Source: Microbispora amethystogenes
GTDB taxonomy: Bacteria; Actinomycetota; Actinomycetes; Streptosporangiales; Streptosporangiaceae
DNA: 64,000 nt
Reading direction: 5' to 3'
Assembly: GCF_016863015.1 (NCBI RefSeq)
Contig: NZ_BOOB01000014.1
Location: 248,001-312,000 of the forward strand
Part shown: piece by piece, positions 20,438 through 28,399 of the stretch
Layout of the letters: each line of letters opens with the position of its first letter
Numbering within the stretch: the stretch's first letter is position 1
Translations under genes and position numbers: made by a program
The notes under the pieces: model-generated
What the model saw: only the letters and a program-made list of their open reading frames with translations
The model's database searches: none
What the model was told of the DNA's origin: nothing

Positions 20438-22171
20438 TCAGGTGGATGGATACTGGTTTTTCCTGGTGAGGTCGCCGGTGTAGGTGAACAGCTTGGCGTC
20501 GTCGCTGTGGCGGTAGGCGAGGGCGTCGCCCTTCCGGGTGAGCACCACGTCGCCCGGCACACATCCGGCCACCTCCTCCAGGCGGAAGGTGAGCGCGGGA
20601 CCGGAGCTCCCTGTGAGCCCTCCCGTCAGCCGCAGCGTGCCCTCGCAGGAGTTCGCCGGCTCCTTCCACCTGCCCGTCTTCTCGCCCCGCCGCAGTTCGA
20701 TCTCGATGTCGTACTCGCCCATCAGCGGGGTGTCGGGCGCGATGTGACCTTGCCACTTGCCCGCGAACGCGGCCGGAATGCCGGCCACTGTCGTGGTCGT
20801 GGCAGGGGGAGTGGGCGGCGTGGAGCCGCCTCCGGGCGAGGCGGTCGTCTCCGCGCCGGTCGTCTCCGCGCCGGTCGTCTCCGCGCCGGTCGTCTGAGTG
20901 CCGGTCGGCTCCGTGCCGGTGGGGTACGTGCCGGTGGGGTACGTGCCGGTGGGGTACGTGCCGGTGGGGTACGCGCCGGTCGTGCCGCTCGTCGGCGCCG
21001 GGCTTGTGGACGTGGCCGGGGAGGTGCCGTCAGGCGCGGCGGCGAGGCGCGGGACCAGCAGGGCCGCACTGATCCCGAGCGCCGCCACGACCGTGCCCGC
21101 CCCGGCCAGGAGGCGGGCGCGCGAGCCCTCGCGGGCCGCGCCGCCGGGAGACGTGACCGCCGCTCCAGGCCCCGCCACTCCGGGCCCTGTCGCTCCGGTC
21201 CCCGCCACTCCGGGCCCCGCTGCTCCGGGCCCCGTCACCCCGGTCCCCGCTGCTCCGGGCCCTGTCGGTCCGGGGTCCGGCGCGCCGTCCGGCGGGCGCG
21301 GGAGCGTCCCGTACGGGTCGCCGCCGGCGGCCGGGGCGGCTCCGCCGCTCACGGCGGCACCCGCGCGCATCGGGTCGGGCGCGCCGCCGACCAGTGTGAG
21401 CAGCAGGTCGCGGGCGGACGGCCGGGGCGCCGGATCCTTCGCCAGGCACCGTTCGACCAGCGCCCGCAGCGACGGCGGCAACGGCGTCAGGTCGGGGGAG
21501 GCCGTCATGATCCGGTGCAGCACGGCGGCGACGTTGTCGGCGCCGAAGGCCGCGCGGCCGGTGGCGGCGAAGACGATCGTGGCTCCCCACGCGAAAACGT
21601 CGGACGCGGGCGTGGCCGCCTGCCCGGCGATCTGCTCGGGCGCCAGGTAGGCCAGGGTGCCCACCGGCCCCCCCGTGATCGTCTGGCTCTCGCCCTGGCG
21701 GGCGATGCCGAAGTCGACCACCCGCGGGCCGTCCGGCCCCAGCAGCACGTTGCCCGGCTTGAAGTCGCGGTGCACGATCCCCGCGGCGTGGATCGCCGCG
21801 AGCGCGGTCGCCGTGCCCACCGCGAGCCGGTCGAGGTCGCCGCCGCGCAGCGGGCCCGAGGCGGCCACCCGCTGCTGGAGCGAGGGGCCGTCGACGAACT
21901 CGCTCACGATGTACGGCCGGCTCCCCTCGACGACCGCCGTGATCACCTTGGCCGTGCAGAAGGGGGCGACGCCGCGCATGGCGTCGAGCTCGCGGGCCAG
22001 CCGCTCGCGCACCGTGGGGTCGAGCCCGGTCTTGAGCACCTTGACCGCGACCCGCTCGCCGTCCGGCCCGTGACCGAGGTAGACGACGCCCTGGCCGCCC
22101 TCGCCGAGCCGGCCGCCGAGGCGGAACCCGCCGAGCGTGCGCGGGTCTTCTGGCTCAAGGGGGGCAAGCAT
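20438..22171 (-). CDS. membrane Ser/Thr protein kinase (PknB type) with repeat linker
   Basis: 577 aa from the ATG at 22169-22171 (no ribosome site, possibly leaderless). The kinase domain spans 15-270: GEGGQGVVYLG loop, VAVK lysine 44, HRDFKPGN catalytic loop (D136), DFG (153-155), and APEQ. A TM helix near 365-385 (LLAGAGTVVAALGISAALLV) leads outside. There a linker with about nine 5-aa repeats of the TGTYP / TGAET type precedes a C-terminal domain of about 110 residues (AGKWQGHIAPDTPLMGEYDI onwards) that looks like a small lipocalin-type barrel sensor. Repeats encoding TGPGAAGPGVAG also precede the TM. It probably reads an envelope signal (inference). Confidence 0.9.
   Translation of the reverse strand: MLAPLEPEDPRTLGGFRLGGRLGEGGQGVVYLGHGPDGERVAVKVLKTGLDPTVRERLARELDAMRGVAPFCTAKVITAVVEGSRPYIVSEFVDGPSLQQRVAASGPLRGGDLDRLAVGTATALAAIHAAGIVHRDFKPGNVLLGPDGPRVVDFGIARQGESQTITGGPVGTLAYLAPEQIAGQAATPASDVFAWGATIVFAATGRAAFGADNVAAVLHRIMTASPDLTPLPPSLRALVERCLAKDPAPRPSARDLLLTLVGGAPDPMRAGAAVSGGAAPAAGGDPYGTLPRPPDGAPDPGPTGPGAAGTGVTGPGAAGPGVAGTGATGPGVAGPGAAVTSPGGAAREGSRARLLAGAGTVVAALGISAALLVPRLAAAPDGTSPATSTSPAPTSGTTGAYPTGTYPTGTYPTGTYPTGTEPTGTQTTGAETTGAETTGAETTASPGGGSTPPTPPATTTTVAGIPAAFAGKWQGHIAPDTPLMGEYDIEIELRRGEKTGRWKEPANSCEGTLRLTGGLTGSSGPALTFRLEEVAGCVPGDVVLTRKGDALAYRHSDDAKLFTYTGDLTRKNQYPST
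20845..20990. repeat. 15-bp in-frame tandem repeats inside kinase gene
   Basis: Five near-perfect copies of GTGCCGGTGGGGTAC / GTACGTGCCGGTGGG and several variants (CCGGTCGTCTCCGCG) encode a 5-aa repeat in the extracytoplasmic linker. Copy number changes would keep the frame. Confidence 0.85.
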
Positions 22172-22205
22172 GGTCAAACCGTAGCGACCCCTGGGCCGGT
22201 CCGGG

Positions 22206-23522
22206 TCACAGTGCGCTGAGGTTCACCGTGTAGGCGAGCTTGCGTCGGCCGGCGTCGCTCAGGTGCAGGTGGTCGCCCGAGTCGTACGACGCGGCGAGCT
22301 GCTCGGGGAACTCGGCGTCGCGCACGGCCTTGTCGAAGTCGAGGACGCCGTCGAACTCCTTGCTCGTGCGGATCCACTGGTTGAGCCGCAGCCTGACGTC
22401 CTCGCGTTCCGGCGTCCAGGTGCCGAACCCGTAGAACGGGGTGAGCGTGGCGCCCACCACCTTGATCTTGCGGGCGTGCGCGAGGCGGATCAGCCGCTTG
22501 TAGCCGTACGCGAGGGGTTTGATCGAGGTGTACTCGCCCCGGGAGATGTCGTTGATGCCCATGAACACGACGACGGTCCGTACGCCGGGCTGGGTGAGCG
22601 CGTCGCGGTAGAACCGGCTGAGACCGCTCGGGCCGACGCCGGAGTGCAGCAGCCGGTTCCCGGAGATGCCGGCGTTGAGCACCGCCATCCTTCGCGACGG
22701 CGAGACCCGGGTCATGCGCTGCCGCAGGTAGTCGGTCCAGCGGCGGTTGGCGTCGGTGTTCTGGCCCGCGCCGTCGGTGATCGAGTCGCCGAAGGCGACG
22801 ACCGAGCCCGCCTTCGACGTGGTCTCGACCGCGATGCGGTCCAGGAAGTACCACTGCGTGCTGGTGTAGGTGAAGCCGTCGGCGGTCTCCTCCGCCGCGT
22901 GGTCGCCGGGGTCGGACAGGAACGTCGTGGCGTAGGCGCGCTCGTGCCCGGTGATTCCGCTGACCGTGCCCGGCAGATAGAGGCTGACGACCAGGGCGGA
23001 GCCGGCGACGATCCGGCCCGGGATCGGATCGCTCCAGACCGCCCGCCCGGCCGGCACCCGCACCGACTTCCGGCCGCCGAAGGTGACCTGCCGGTTGGTG
23101 CCGGTGAGGATCTCCGCGCCGTACGCCTGGACGCCCACGTGGACGTCGGCGAAGGTCACCGGTGCCGTCCCGAACACGTTGGACAGGCGCAGGCGCGTTC
23201 CGCCGCCGCCGGCGCTCACGCGCACGACCATCCGCACGGTCTGCCCGCCGAGAGCCGCCACCACGCGGTCGGTCGAGGTGGTCCAGGCGCCCACCAGGCG
23301 CGGCCGGACGGGCGTGTCTCCCTTCCGCCGCGAGGCCGCGGCCGAGGCTGACGACGAGGCCGACGACGAAGCCGACGACGGGGCCGCCGCGCGTGACGCG
23401 GCCGCAGCGTTCGCCGTCGCCGGAGACTCCGCGTGGACCGGTGCCGTGGGGAGCGCGGTGGTCGCGCCGGTCACGGCGAGGGCAAGAGCGGCCATGGTCA
23501 ACCGGTGAGCCGGCCGTGCCAT
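22206..23522 (-). CDS. secreted SGNH/GDSL-family hydrolase
   Basis: 438 aa. It has a Sec signal peptide (residues 1-31, MARPAHRLTMAALALAVTGA onward, cleavage near VHA-ES). A low-complexity Ala/Ser stretch follows. The SGNH blocks are FGDSITDG with the nucleophile Ser (about 246), then NAGISGN, MGINDISRG (about 321-330) and the terminal GDHLHLSDAG carrying Asp/His. The roughly 170-residue N-terminal domain before block I is common in actinobacterial secreted lipase/esterase or rhamnogalacturonan-acetylesterase-like proteins. GGAGGACCCGG precedes the ATG. Substrate unknown. Confidence 0.9.
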   Translation of the reverse strand: MARPAHRLTMAALALAVTGATTALPTAPVHAESPATANAAAASRAAAPSSASSSASSSASAAASRRKGDTPVRPRLVGAWTTSTDRVVAALGGQTVRMVVRVSAGGGGTRLRLSNVFGTAPVTFADVHVGVQAYGAEILTGTNRQVTFGGRKSVRVPAGRAVWSDPIPGRIVAGSALVVSLYLPGTVSGITGHERAYATTFLSDPGDHAAEETADGFTYTSTQWYFLDRIAVETTSKAGSVVAFGDSITDGAGQNTDANRRWTDYLRQRMTRVSPSRRMAVLNAGISGNRLLHSGVGPSGLSRFYRDALTQPGVRTVVVFMGINDISRGEYTSIKPLAYGYKRLIRLAHARKIKVVGATLTPFYGFGTWTPEREDVRLRLNQWIRTSKEFDGVLDFDKAVRDAEFPEQLAASYDSGDHLHLSDAGRRKLAYTVNLSAL

Positions 23523-23759
23523 CCGGGTCCTCCAAGTGGGTCGGGCTGCCTGGGCGGGTCGACGGCGGCGGGACGATCAGCCCGCCGGAACCGTTGATCG
23601 TAGAGCATGCGCGCCGCCCTACATTACGGCTCTTTGCCGAAGTCCGGGGGAGAACTTGACGGGTACGAGTGATCTTCGGCGCCGTCCCGGTCGCCGAGGG
23701 GGTTTCGGACCTTCACTCTGCCCACATTCTTCCGTCACAGAGGGGCGGATAGGCTCGGA

Positions 23760-24560
23760 ATGATGAATGCACACAAGCGTTGGATCCTTCTCGAAGGCGC
23801 GGCGAACGTACGGGACCTCGGCGGGCTCCCCACCGAGGACGGCGGGACCACGGCGCCGGGCCGGATCCTGCGGGCCGACAACCTGCAGGGCCTCACCACC
23901 CGTGACGTCGCGGTGCTCGTGGGCGACATCAAGCTGCGGCACGTCGTCGACCTGCGGTCGGGCACGGAGGTGCGCCTGGAGGGGCCCGGCCCCCTGACCC
24001 GCCTGCCCGAGGTCGCCGTACACCACCACAGCCTGTTCGCGGAGGGCGGGCGGTTCACCGACGTCGAGGCCGACACCATCGACGACAGGGCGCTGCCGTG
24101 GCAGGACGAGCGGAGCGAGGAGGACCTCGCCGAACTGCGGGTGACCGGCTACTACTACGGCTACCTGCGCGACCGGCCCGACTCGGTGGTGGCCGCGCTG
24201 CGGGTGCTCGCCCGCGACGACGGCGCGGCCGTGGTGCACTGCGCGGCGGGCAAGGACCGCACCGGGGTGGTCTGCGCGCTGGCCCTGGCCGTCGCCGGGG
24301 CCACCCGGGAGGCGATCATCGGCGACTACGTCGCGACCGGGGAGCGGCTGGAGGGCATCCTCGCCCGCCTGCGGGCCAGCCCCACCTACCGCGCCGACCT
24401 CGACGGAAAACCGGTCGACAGCCACCTGCCGCGGCCCGAGTACATGGCCCAGCTCCTGTCCACCCTGGACGACCGGTTCGGCGGCCCTCTCGGCTGGCTG
24501 CACGCCCACGGCTGGACCGGCGCCGACACCGAGGGGTTGTACGGCCGCCTCCGCGGCTGA
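23760..24560 (+). CDS. tyrosine/serine protein phosphatase (PTP superfamily)
   Basis: 266 aa. The signature loop HCAAGKDRTG (HCx5R) is at residues 160-169 with catalytic Cys161. The N-terminal NVRDLGGLPTEDGGTTAPGR and LRADNLQGLT, with later VVDLRSGTE, are typical of MptpB/Tyr_phosphatase3 proteins. It may dephosphorylate proteins or phosphoinositides (family knowledge). The starts at 23760 and 23763 are adjacent ATGs with a weak ribosome site. It is divergent from the GDSL hydrolase and convergent with the Gfo/Idh gene. Confidence 0.9.
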   Translation: MMNAHKRWILLEGAANVRDLGGLPTEDGGTTAPGRILRADNLQGLTTRDVAVLVGDIKLRHVVDLRSGTEVRLEGPGPLTRLPEVAVHHHSLFAEGGRFTDVEADTIDDRALPWQDERSEEDLAELRVTGYYYGYLRDRPDSVVAALRVLARDDGAAVVHCAAGKDRTGVVCALALAVAGATREAIIGDYVATGERLEGILARLRASPTYRADLDGKPVDSHLPRPEYMAQLLSTLDDRFGGPLGWLHAHGWTGADTEGLYGRLRG

Positions 24561-24593
24561 CCCGGCCGGGACCGGAGTCGTGGGCCGGCGGGC

Positions 24594-25835
24594 TCACTCC
24601 CCGAGGCGGTCACCGTGCGCGGGGACGGGCACCACCTGGCCGAGGGACGCGGAGAGCCGGGCCGCCTCGAGAACGGCGATCGTCTCGACGGCCTCCTCCG
24701 CCGGCACCGGCGGCGGCGCGCCGTCGCGCAGGCAGGCCACGACGCCCTCGTAGAACCGCTGGTAGGCGCCCGCCTCCGTGCGGACCGGGCGCACGTCGCC
24801 CTCGACCCCGAGGGTGCCCCAGCGCCCGGGCGGCTCCGTGCCCCAACTGCCGCGCGGCTCCCTGCCTCCGAGGTCGCGTGGCTCCGTGCCCCCGGGGTCG
24901 CGTGGCTCTGTGCCCCCGGGGTCGCGTGGCTCTGTGCCCCCGGGGTCGCGTGGCTCTGTACCCCAATCGTCGCGACGCTCCGTGCCACGGCCGAAGTCGG
25001 CGGGACCCGGGCGCTCACCCGCGCGCAGGCGTTCCTCCTGCGGGTCGAGGCCCCACTTCACGTAGGCGGCGCGGGAGCCGAGCACCCGCAGCCTCGGGCC
25101 GGGCTGCCCGGCCACCGCGCTCATCCACAGATGCGACCGGGTCCCGCTCCGGTGGGTCAGCGCGACGAACGCGTCGTCGTCGTTGCGGATCCCGGCCCGT
25201 CTGACGTCGGTCTCCGCGTACACGTGGGCGACCGGGCCGAACAACGTCAGGGCCTGGTCGACCAGATGGCTGCCGAGGTCGAAGAGCGTGCCGCCGACGT
25301 CCTCGGGGCCGCCCGCCTCGCGCCAGCCGCCCTTGGGCTCCGGCCGCCACCGCTCGAACCGCGACTCGAAGCGGCGGATCTCGCCCAGTTCGGGCAGCAG
25401 GCGGCGCAGCGTGAGGAAGTCGCCGTCCCAGCGTCTGTTCTGGAAGACCGTCAGCATGATGCCGCGGTCACGGGCCAGCCGTACGAGGTCGCGGGCCTCG
25501 TCGGCGGTGCCGGCCAGCGGCTTGTCGACGACCACGGGGAGACCGGCCTTGAGCGCCTCGGTCGCCAGCGGGACGTGCGTGCGGTTCGGCGTCGCGATCA
25601 CCACGAGGTCGCAGGCGTCCCACAGGTCCTCCGCCGACGCGACGACCTCGGCTCCGGGGTGCTCAGCGCGTACCCGCGCCGCCCTGCCGGGGTCGCGGGT
25701 GACGACGGCGGACAGGCGCAGCCCGGGGGTGGCGGCGATCAGCGGCGCGTGGAAGAAGGCCCCGGCCGGGCCGAAGCCCGCGAGCCCGACCCGGATGTCG
25801 GCGGCGCCGGACGAGGGAGTGAGCGGCGAAGGCAT
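24594..25835 (-). CDS. Gfo/Idh/MocA-family oxidoreductase with in-frame repeat insertion
   Basis: 413 aa. It has the Rossmann motif GLAGFGPAGAFFHAPLI (about 18-34), the EKP-type catalytic motif VVDKPLAGT (about 112), and the second domain with FDLGSHLVDQALTLFG. Near residues 290-335 the sequence departs from the family into tandem RDPGGTEP units, encoded by three perfect 24-bp repeats plus decayed copies. The insertion sits in a late loop and leaves motifs intact. The ATG at 25833-25835 starts 16 bp after the PAC2 gene's stop, suggesting co-transcription. Probably NAD(P)-dependent and acting on a sugar or polyol. Confidence 0.87.
   Translation of the reverse strand: MPSPLTPSSGAADIRVGLAGFGPAGAFFHAPLIAATPGLRLSAVVTRDPGRAARVRAEHPGAEVVASAEDLWDACDLVVIATPNRTHVPLATEALKAGLPVVVDKPLAGTADEARDLVRLARDRGIMLTVFQNRRWDGDFLTLRRLLPELGEIRRFESRFERWRPEPKGGWREAGGPEDVGGTLFDLGSHLVDQALTLFGPVAHVYAETDVRRAGIRNDDDAFVALTHRSGTRSHLWMSAVAGQPGPRLRVLGSRAAYVKWGLDPQEERLRAGERPGPADFGRGTERRDDWGTEPRDPGGTEPRDPGGTEPRDPGGTEPRDLGGREPRGSWGTEPPGRWGTLGVEGDVRPVRTEAGAYQRFYEGVVACLRDGAPPPVPAEEAVETIAVLEAARLSASLGQVVPVPAHGDRLGE
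24830..24966. repeat. 24-bp in-frame tandem repeats inside Gfo/Idh gene
   Basis: GGCTCTGTGCCCCCGGGGTC plus GCGT is repeated three times perfectly, with degraded copies on both sides. On the coding strand it gives an 8-aa unit, GGTEPRDP. Confidence 0.88.
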
Positions 25836-25851
25836 GAGCGGTGGCCCGGTT

Positions 25852-26757
25852 CTAACCGTCGTGGTCGTCGCGTTCGGCGAGGAACGCCTCGAACTGGGCG
25901 GCGAGCTCCTCACCCGTGGGCATGGGCGTGTCCTCCGCGAGGAGGCTCTCCCGCGTGGCGCCCGACTGGAACGCGTCGTACTGCTGCTCCAGGCCGTGGA
26001 TCGCGCCCGCGAGCTCGTCGGAGGCCGCGATCTGCTCCTCGATCTCGGCGGTGGTCTTCTCGGCCGCGTCCCGGAGGGCCTCCGTGGGGAACACCAGCCC
26101 GGTGCCGCGGGTGATCGCCTCCAGCGCCGTGACGGCGGCCTGCGGATACTCCGCCTGGGCGAGGTAGTGCGGCACGTGGATCGCGTAGCCGAGGGCGTCG
26201 TGTCCCTTGGCCCCGAGACGCAGCTCGATGAGCCCGGCGAGACTGCCCGGCACCCGGACCTTCCCGAACGGGCTGTTCTGCCCGTTGACGAGCTCGGGGC
26301 GGCTGGCGTGGGACGTCAGCCCGAGCGGCCGGGTGTGCGGGACGCCCATCGGGATGCCGTGCACGGTCACCAGCGTACGGACGCCGAGCCTGGTCACCAG
26401 CATGCCGACGGCCTCGGTGACCAGCTCCCACTCCCGGTCGGGCTCGGGCCCGCTCATGATGAGGAACGGGGTGCCGGTGACGTCACGGGTCAGGTAGACG
26501 GCCAGTTCCGGAGTCTCGTAGTCGGTCCAGCGGTCGGTGTCGAAGGTCATCACCGGCCGGCGGGACCGGTAGTCGAGCAGCCGGTCGACGTCGAACGTCG
26601 CGATTACCCGGTGCTCCAGCTCGGCGAGGAGGTGCCCCAGGGCCAGCCGCCCCGTCGCGCCGGCGTCGACGAACCCCTCGAAGTGGTAGATCAGCACCGG
26701 ATCGGTCAGCTCGGGAAGGTCCCCGTCGAGCCGATAGAGATCCGTGGGGTCGGACAC
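25852..26757 (-). CDS. PAC2-family protein (proteasome-assembly-chaperone-like)
   Basis: 301 aa from a GTG at 26755-26757, with AAGG upstream. The PAC2 domain covers nearly the whole protein. It has VLIYHFEGFVDAGATGRLAL at the N-terminus, the GIPMGVPHTRPLGLTSHAS middle segment and HVPHYLAQAEYPQAAVTALE, as in actinobacterial PAC2 proteins (M. tuberculosis Rv2125 type). These resemble eukaryotic proteasome assembly chaperones but their job in bacteria is not settled. It is the first gene of a probable two-gene unit with the Gfo/Idh oxidoreductase. Confidence 0.88.
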   Translation of the reverse strand: MSDPTDLYRLDGDLPELTDPVLIYHFEGFVDAGATGRLALGHLLAELEHRVIATFDVDRLLDYRSRRPVMTFDTDRWTDYETPELAVYLTRDVTGTPFLIMSGPEPDREWELVTEAVGMLVTRLGVRTLVTVHGIPMGVPHTRPLGLTSHASRPELVNGQNSPFGKVRVPGSLAGLIELRLGAKGHDALGYAIHVPHYLAQAEYPQAAVTALEAITRGTGLVFPTEALRDAAEKTTAEIEEQIAASDELAGAIHGLEQQYDAFQSGATRESLLAEDTPMPTGEELAAQFEAFLAERDDHDG

Positions 26758-27010
26758 GTGTCCCAGCCTTTCTCACGAAGCCTTTACCTACTGAACCTAC
26801 GGGGTGCCCGGTCGATTCCGCGGCGGTTGCGGCGACCTTATCGGTGGACGGTGTCCAACAGGCACCCCGGACCCGGAGCAGGACCGGCCGCGCGCCGGGC
26901 GCACCGGCCCAGTGGGAACGGTGTGAACCGGCCGCGCCGAATCGCTGCCCGATGTGTCCGTAATCAGGGCAAGGGTGGCCCGTGTTCACCGGCGGGATCA
27001 TCCTTGTCGG

Positions 27011-27979
27011 ATGGCTACTGCGAAAGCGGATTCCCTCAGTGGGCACCCCCTCCGCATCCCCCCGCTCGCCTGCCCCTTCCCCCGTGCGGTGAACCCCCAC
27101 GTGGACGCGGTGGACCGGGACACGCTGGCCTGGCTGGCCGCCTCCGGCATGATCGCCGGCGACCAGCTCGAGCGTTTCCGGCTCGCCCGGTACGGATGGC
27201 TCGGCGCCCGCACCTACCCGTACGCCTCACGGGAGCTGTGCCAGCTCGTCACCGACTGGTGCGTGTGGCTCTTCGCGTTCGACGACGCCTACTGCGAGTC
27301 GGACCGGCGGGCGGCCGAGATCGCCCGGGCCCTGCCCCAGCTCTACACCGTCGTGGAGGAAGCCGAAGGAGGTGATGTGGTCGAGAACGTCTTCGCCCGG
27401 GCGCTGCTCGGCATCAGGGCCCGTATCGCCGCCCACGCCACCCCCGACCAGCTCGACCGATGGCGCACGACGACCAAGGACTACCTGTTCGCCCAGGTGT
27501 GGGAGGCCGCCAACCGGGAGGACGACGTGCTTCCCACCATCGACGACTATGTCTTCATGCGCCGCAGGACCGGCGCGATGCTCACCGTCTTCGCGCTGAT
27601 CGACGTGGCCGCCGGGGAGCGCCTCACGGTGGACGAGTGGCTCCACCCCGCCGTCCACGAGATGACCGGGCACGCCAACGACGTGGTCGTCTGGGACAAC
27701 GACCTCATCTCCTACGCCAAGGAGCGGGGACAGGCGAACATCCGCAACAACCTCGTCAGCGTGCTGGCCGGGCACACCGGCTGCGGCGTCCAGGAGGCGA
27801 TGGACCGGATCGGCGTCATGCGCGACGAGGCGGTCGCCGCCATGGTGGCGCTGACCCCCGCCACCGAGGCGCTCGGCTCGCCCGCGGTCGACGCGTACGT
27901 GCGGGGCCTGAAGTTCTGGGTCAGCGGCAGCGTGGACTACTCGCTGACCAGCTCCCGGTACTCCGGCGCCTGGCAGTGA
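27011..27979 (+). CDS. class I sesquiterpene-type terpene synthase
   Basis: 322 aa, the usual single-domain size. The metal-binding acidic motif is FDDAYCE (DDxxxE form, residues 91-96). The NSE triad is NDLISYAKE (230-238), and the diphosphate-sensing Arg lies in MRRRTG (about 184-188). The C-terminal RY pair is in SSRYSGAW. Together these show an active Mg2+-dependent cyclase, most likely of farnesyl diphosphate; the product cannot be predicted. The ATG at 27011 has no strong ribosome site. There is no P450, prenyltransferase or methyltransferase beside it, so it is a stand-alone terpene gene. Confidence 0.92.
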   Translation: MATAKADSLSGHPLRIPPLACPFPRAVNPHVDAVDRDTLAWLAASGMIAGDQLERFRLARYGWLGARTYPYASRELCQLVTDWCVWLFAFDDAYCESDRRAAEIARALPQLYTVVEEAEGGDVVENVFARALLGIRARIAAHATPDQLDRWRTTTKDYLFAQVWEAANREDDVLPTIDDYVFMRRRTGAMLTVFALIDVAAGERLTVDEWLHPAVHEMTGHANDVVVWDNDLISYAKERGQANIRNNLVSVLAGHTGCGVQEAMDRIGVMRDEAVAAMVALTPATEALGSPAVDAYVRGLKFWVSGSVDYSLTSSRYSGAWQ

Positions 27980-28000
27980 CCCCAACTCCAACCGGCCCGG

Positions 28001-28399
28001 TCAGTCCCCGGGGAGGTCGTCGAGATCGTCGAGGTCGTCCAGCGCGTACTCGACGAGGTCGCCCAGGCTGAACCGGGCCCCGGCGGCGTACGCCTCGTCG
28101 TAGGCGGTGTCGCCGACCAGCTTCTTGCACTCCTTGACGCACTGCTCGTGCTCGGTCGTGAAGAACGGCGACCCGAACTGCGGCAGCCCGAACGTCCGCC
28201 AGTTGGCCTGGGCCGCCCCGAGGAGGGTCGCCGTCCTTTCCGGCTCACCGGCCTCCAGGCCCAGCCGGGCGAGGTTGTCCACGCACAGGACGATGCCGAG
28301 CACGTCGTGGAAGCGCCGCTTGATGCGCAGCGCCTCCTTGCACGCCACCAGGGCCTCGTCCCGCCGCCCGGTCTCCCGGTGGACGAGGGAGGTGACGTA
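28001..28399 (-). pseudogene. C-terminal remnant of AfsR-like NTPase/TPR protein beyond amber codon
   Basis: About 132 codons in the same frame as the gene at 28400-30118, separated from it only by TAG (28400-28402). The text continues without break: ...LWLRSYA, stop, YVTSLVHRETGRRDEALVACK and further TPR-like helices (RIKRRFHDVLG, LLGAAQANWRTFG), ending DDLDDLDDLPGD. It is therefore part of the same original protein. One base change (for example TTG or TGG to TAG) would explain the break. A restart within it (ATG at 28346-28348) is possible but has no ribosome site. Confidence 0.8.
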
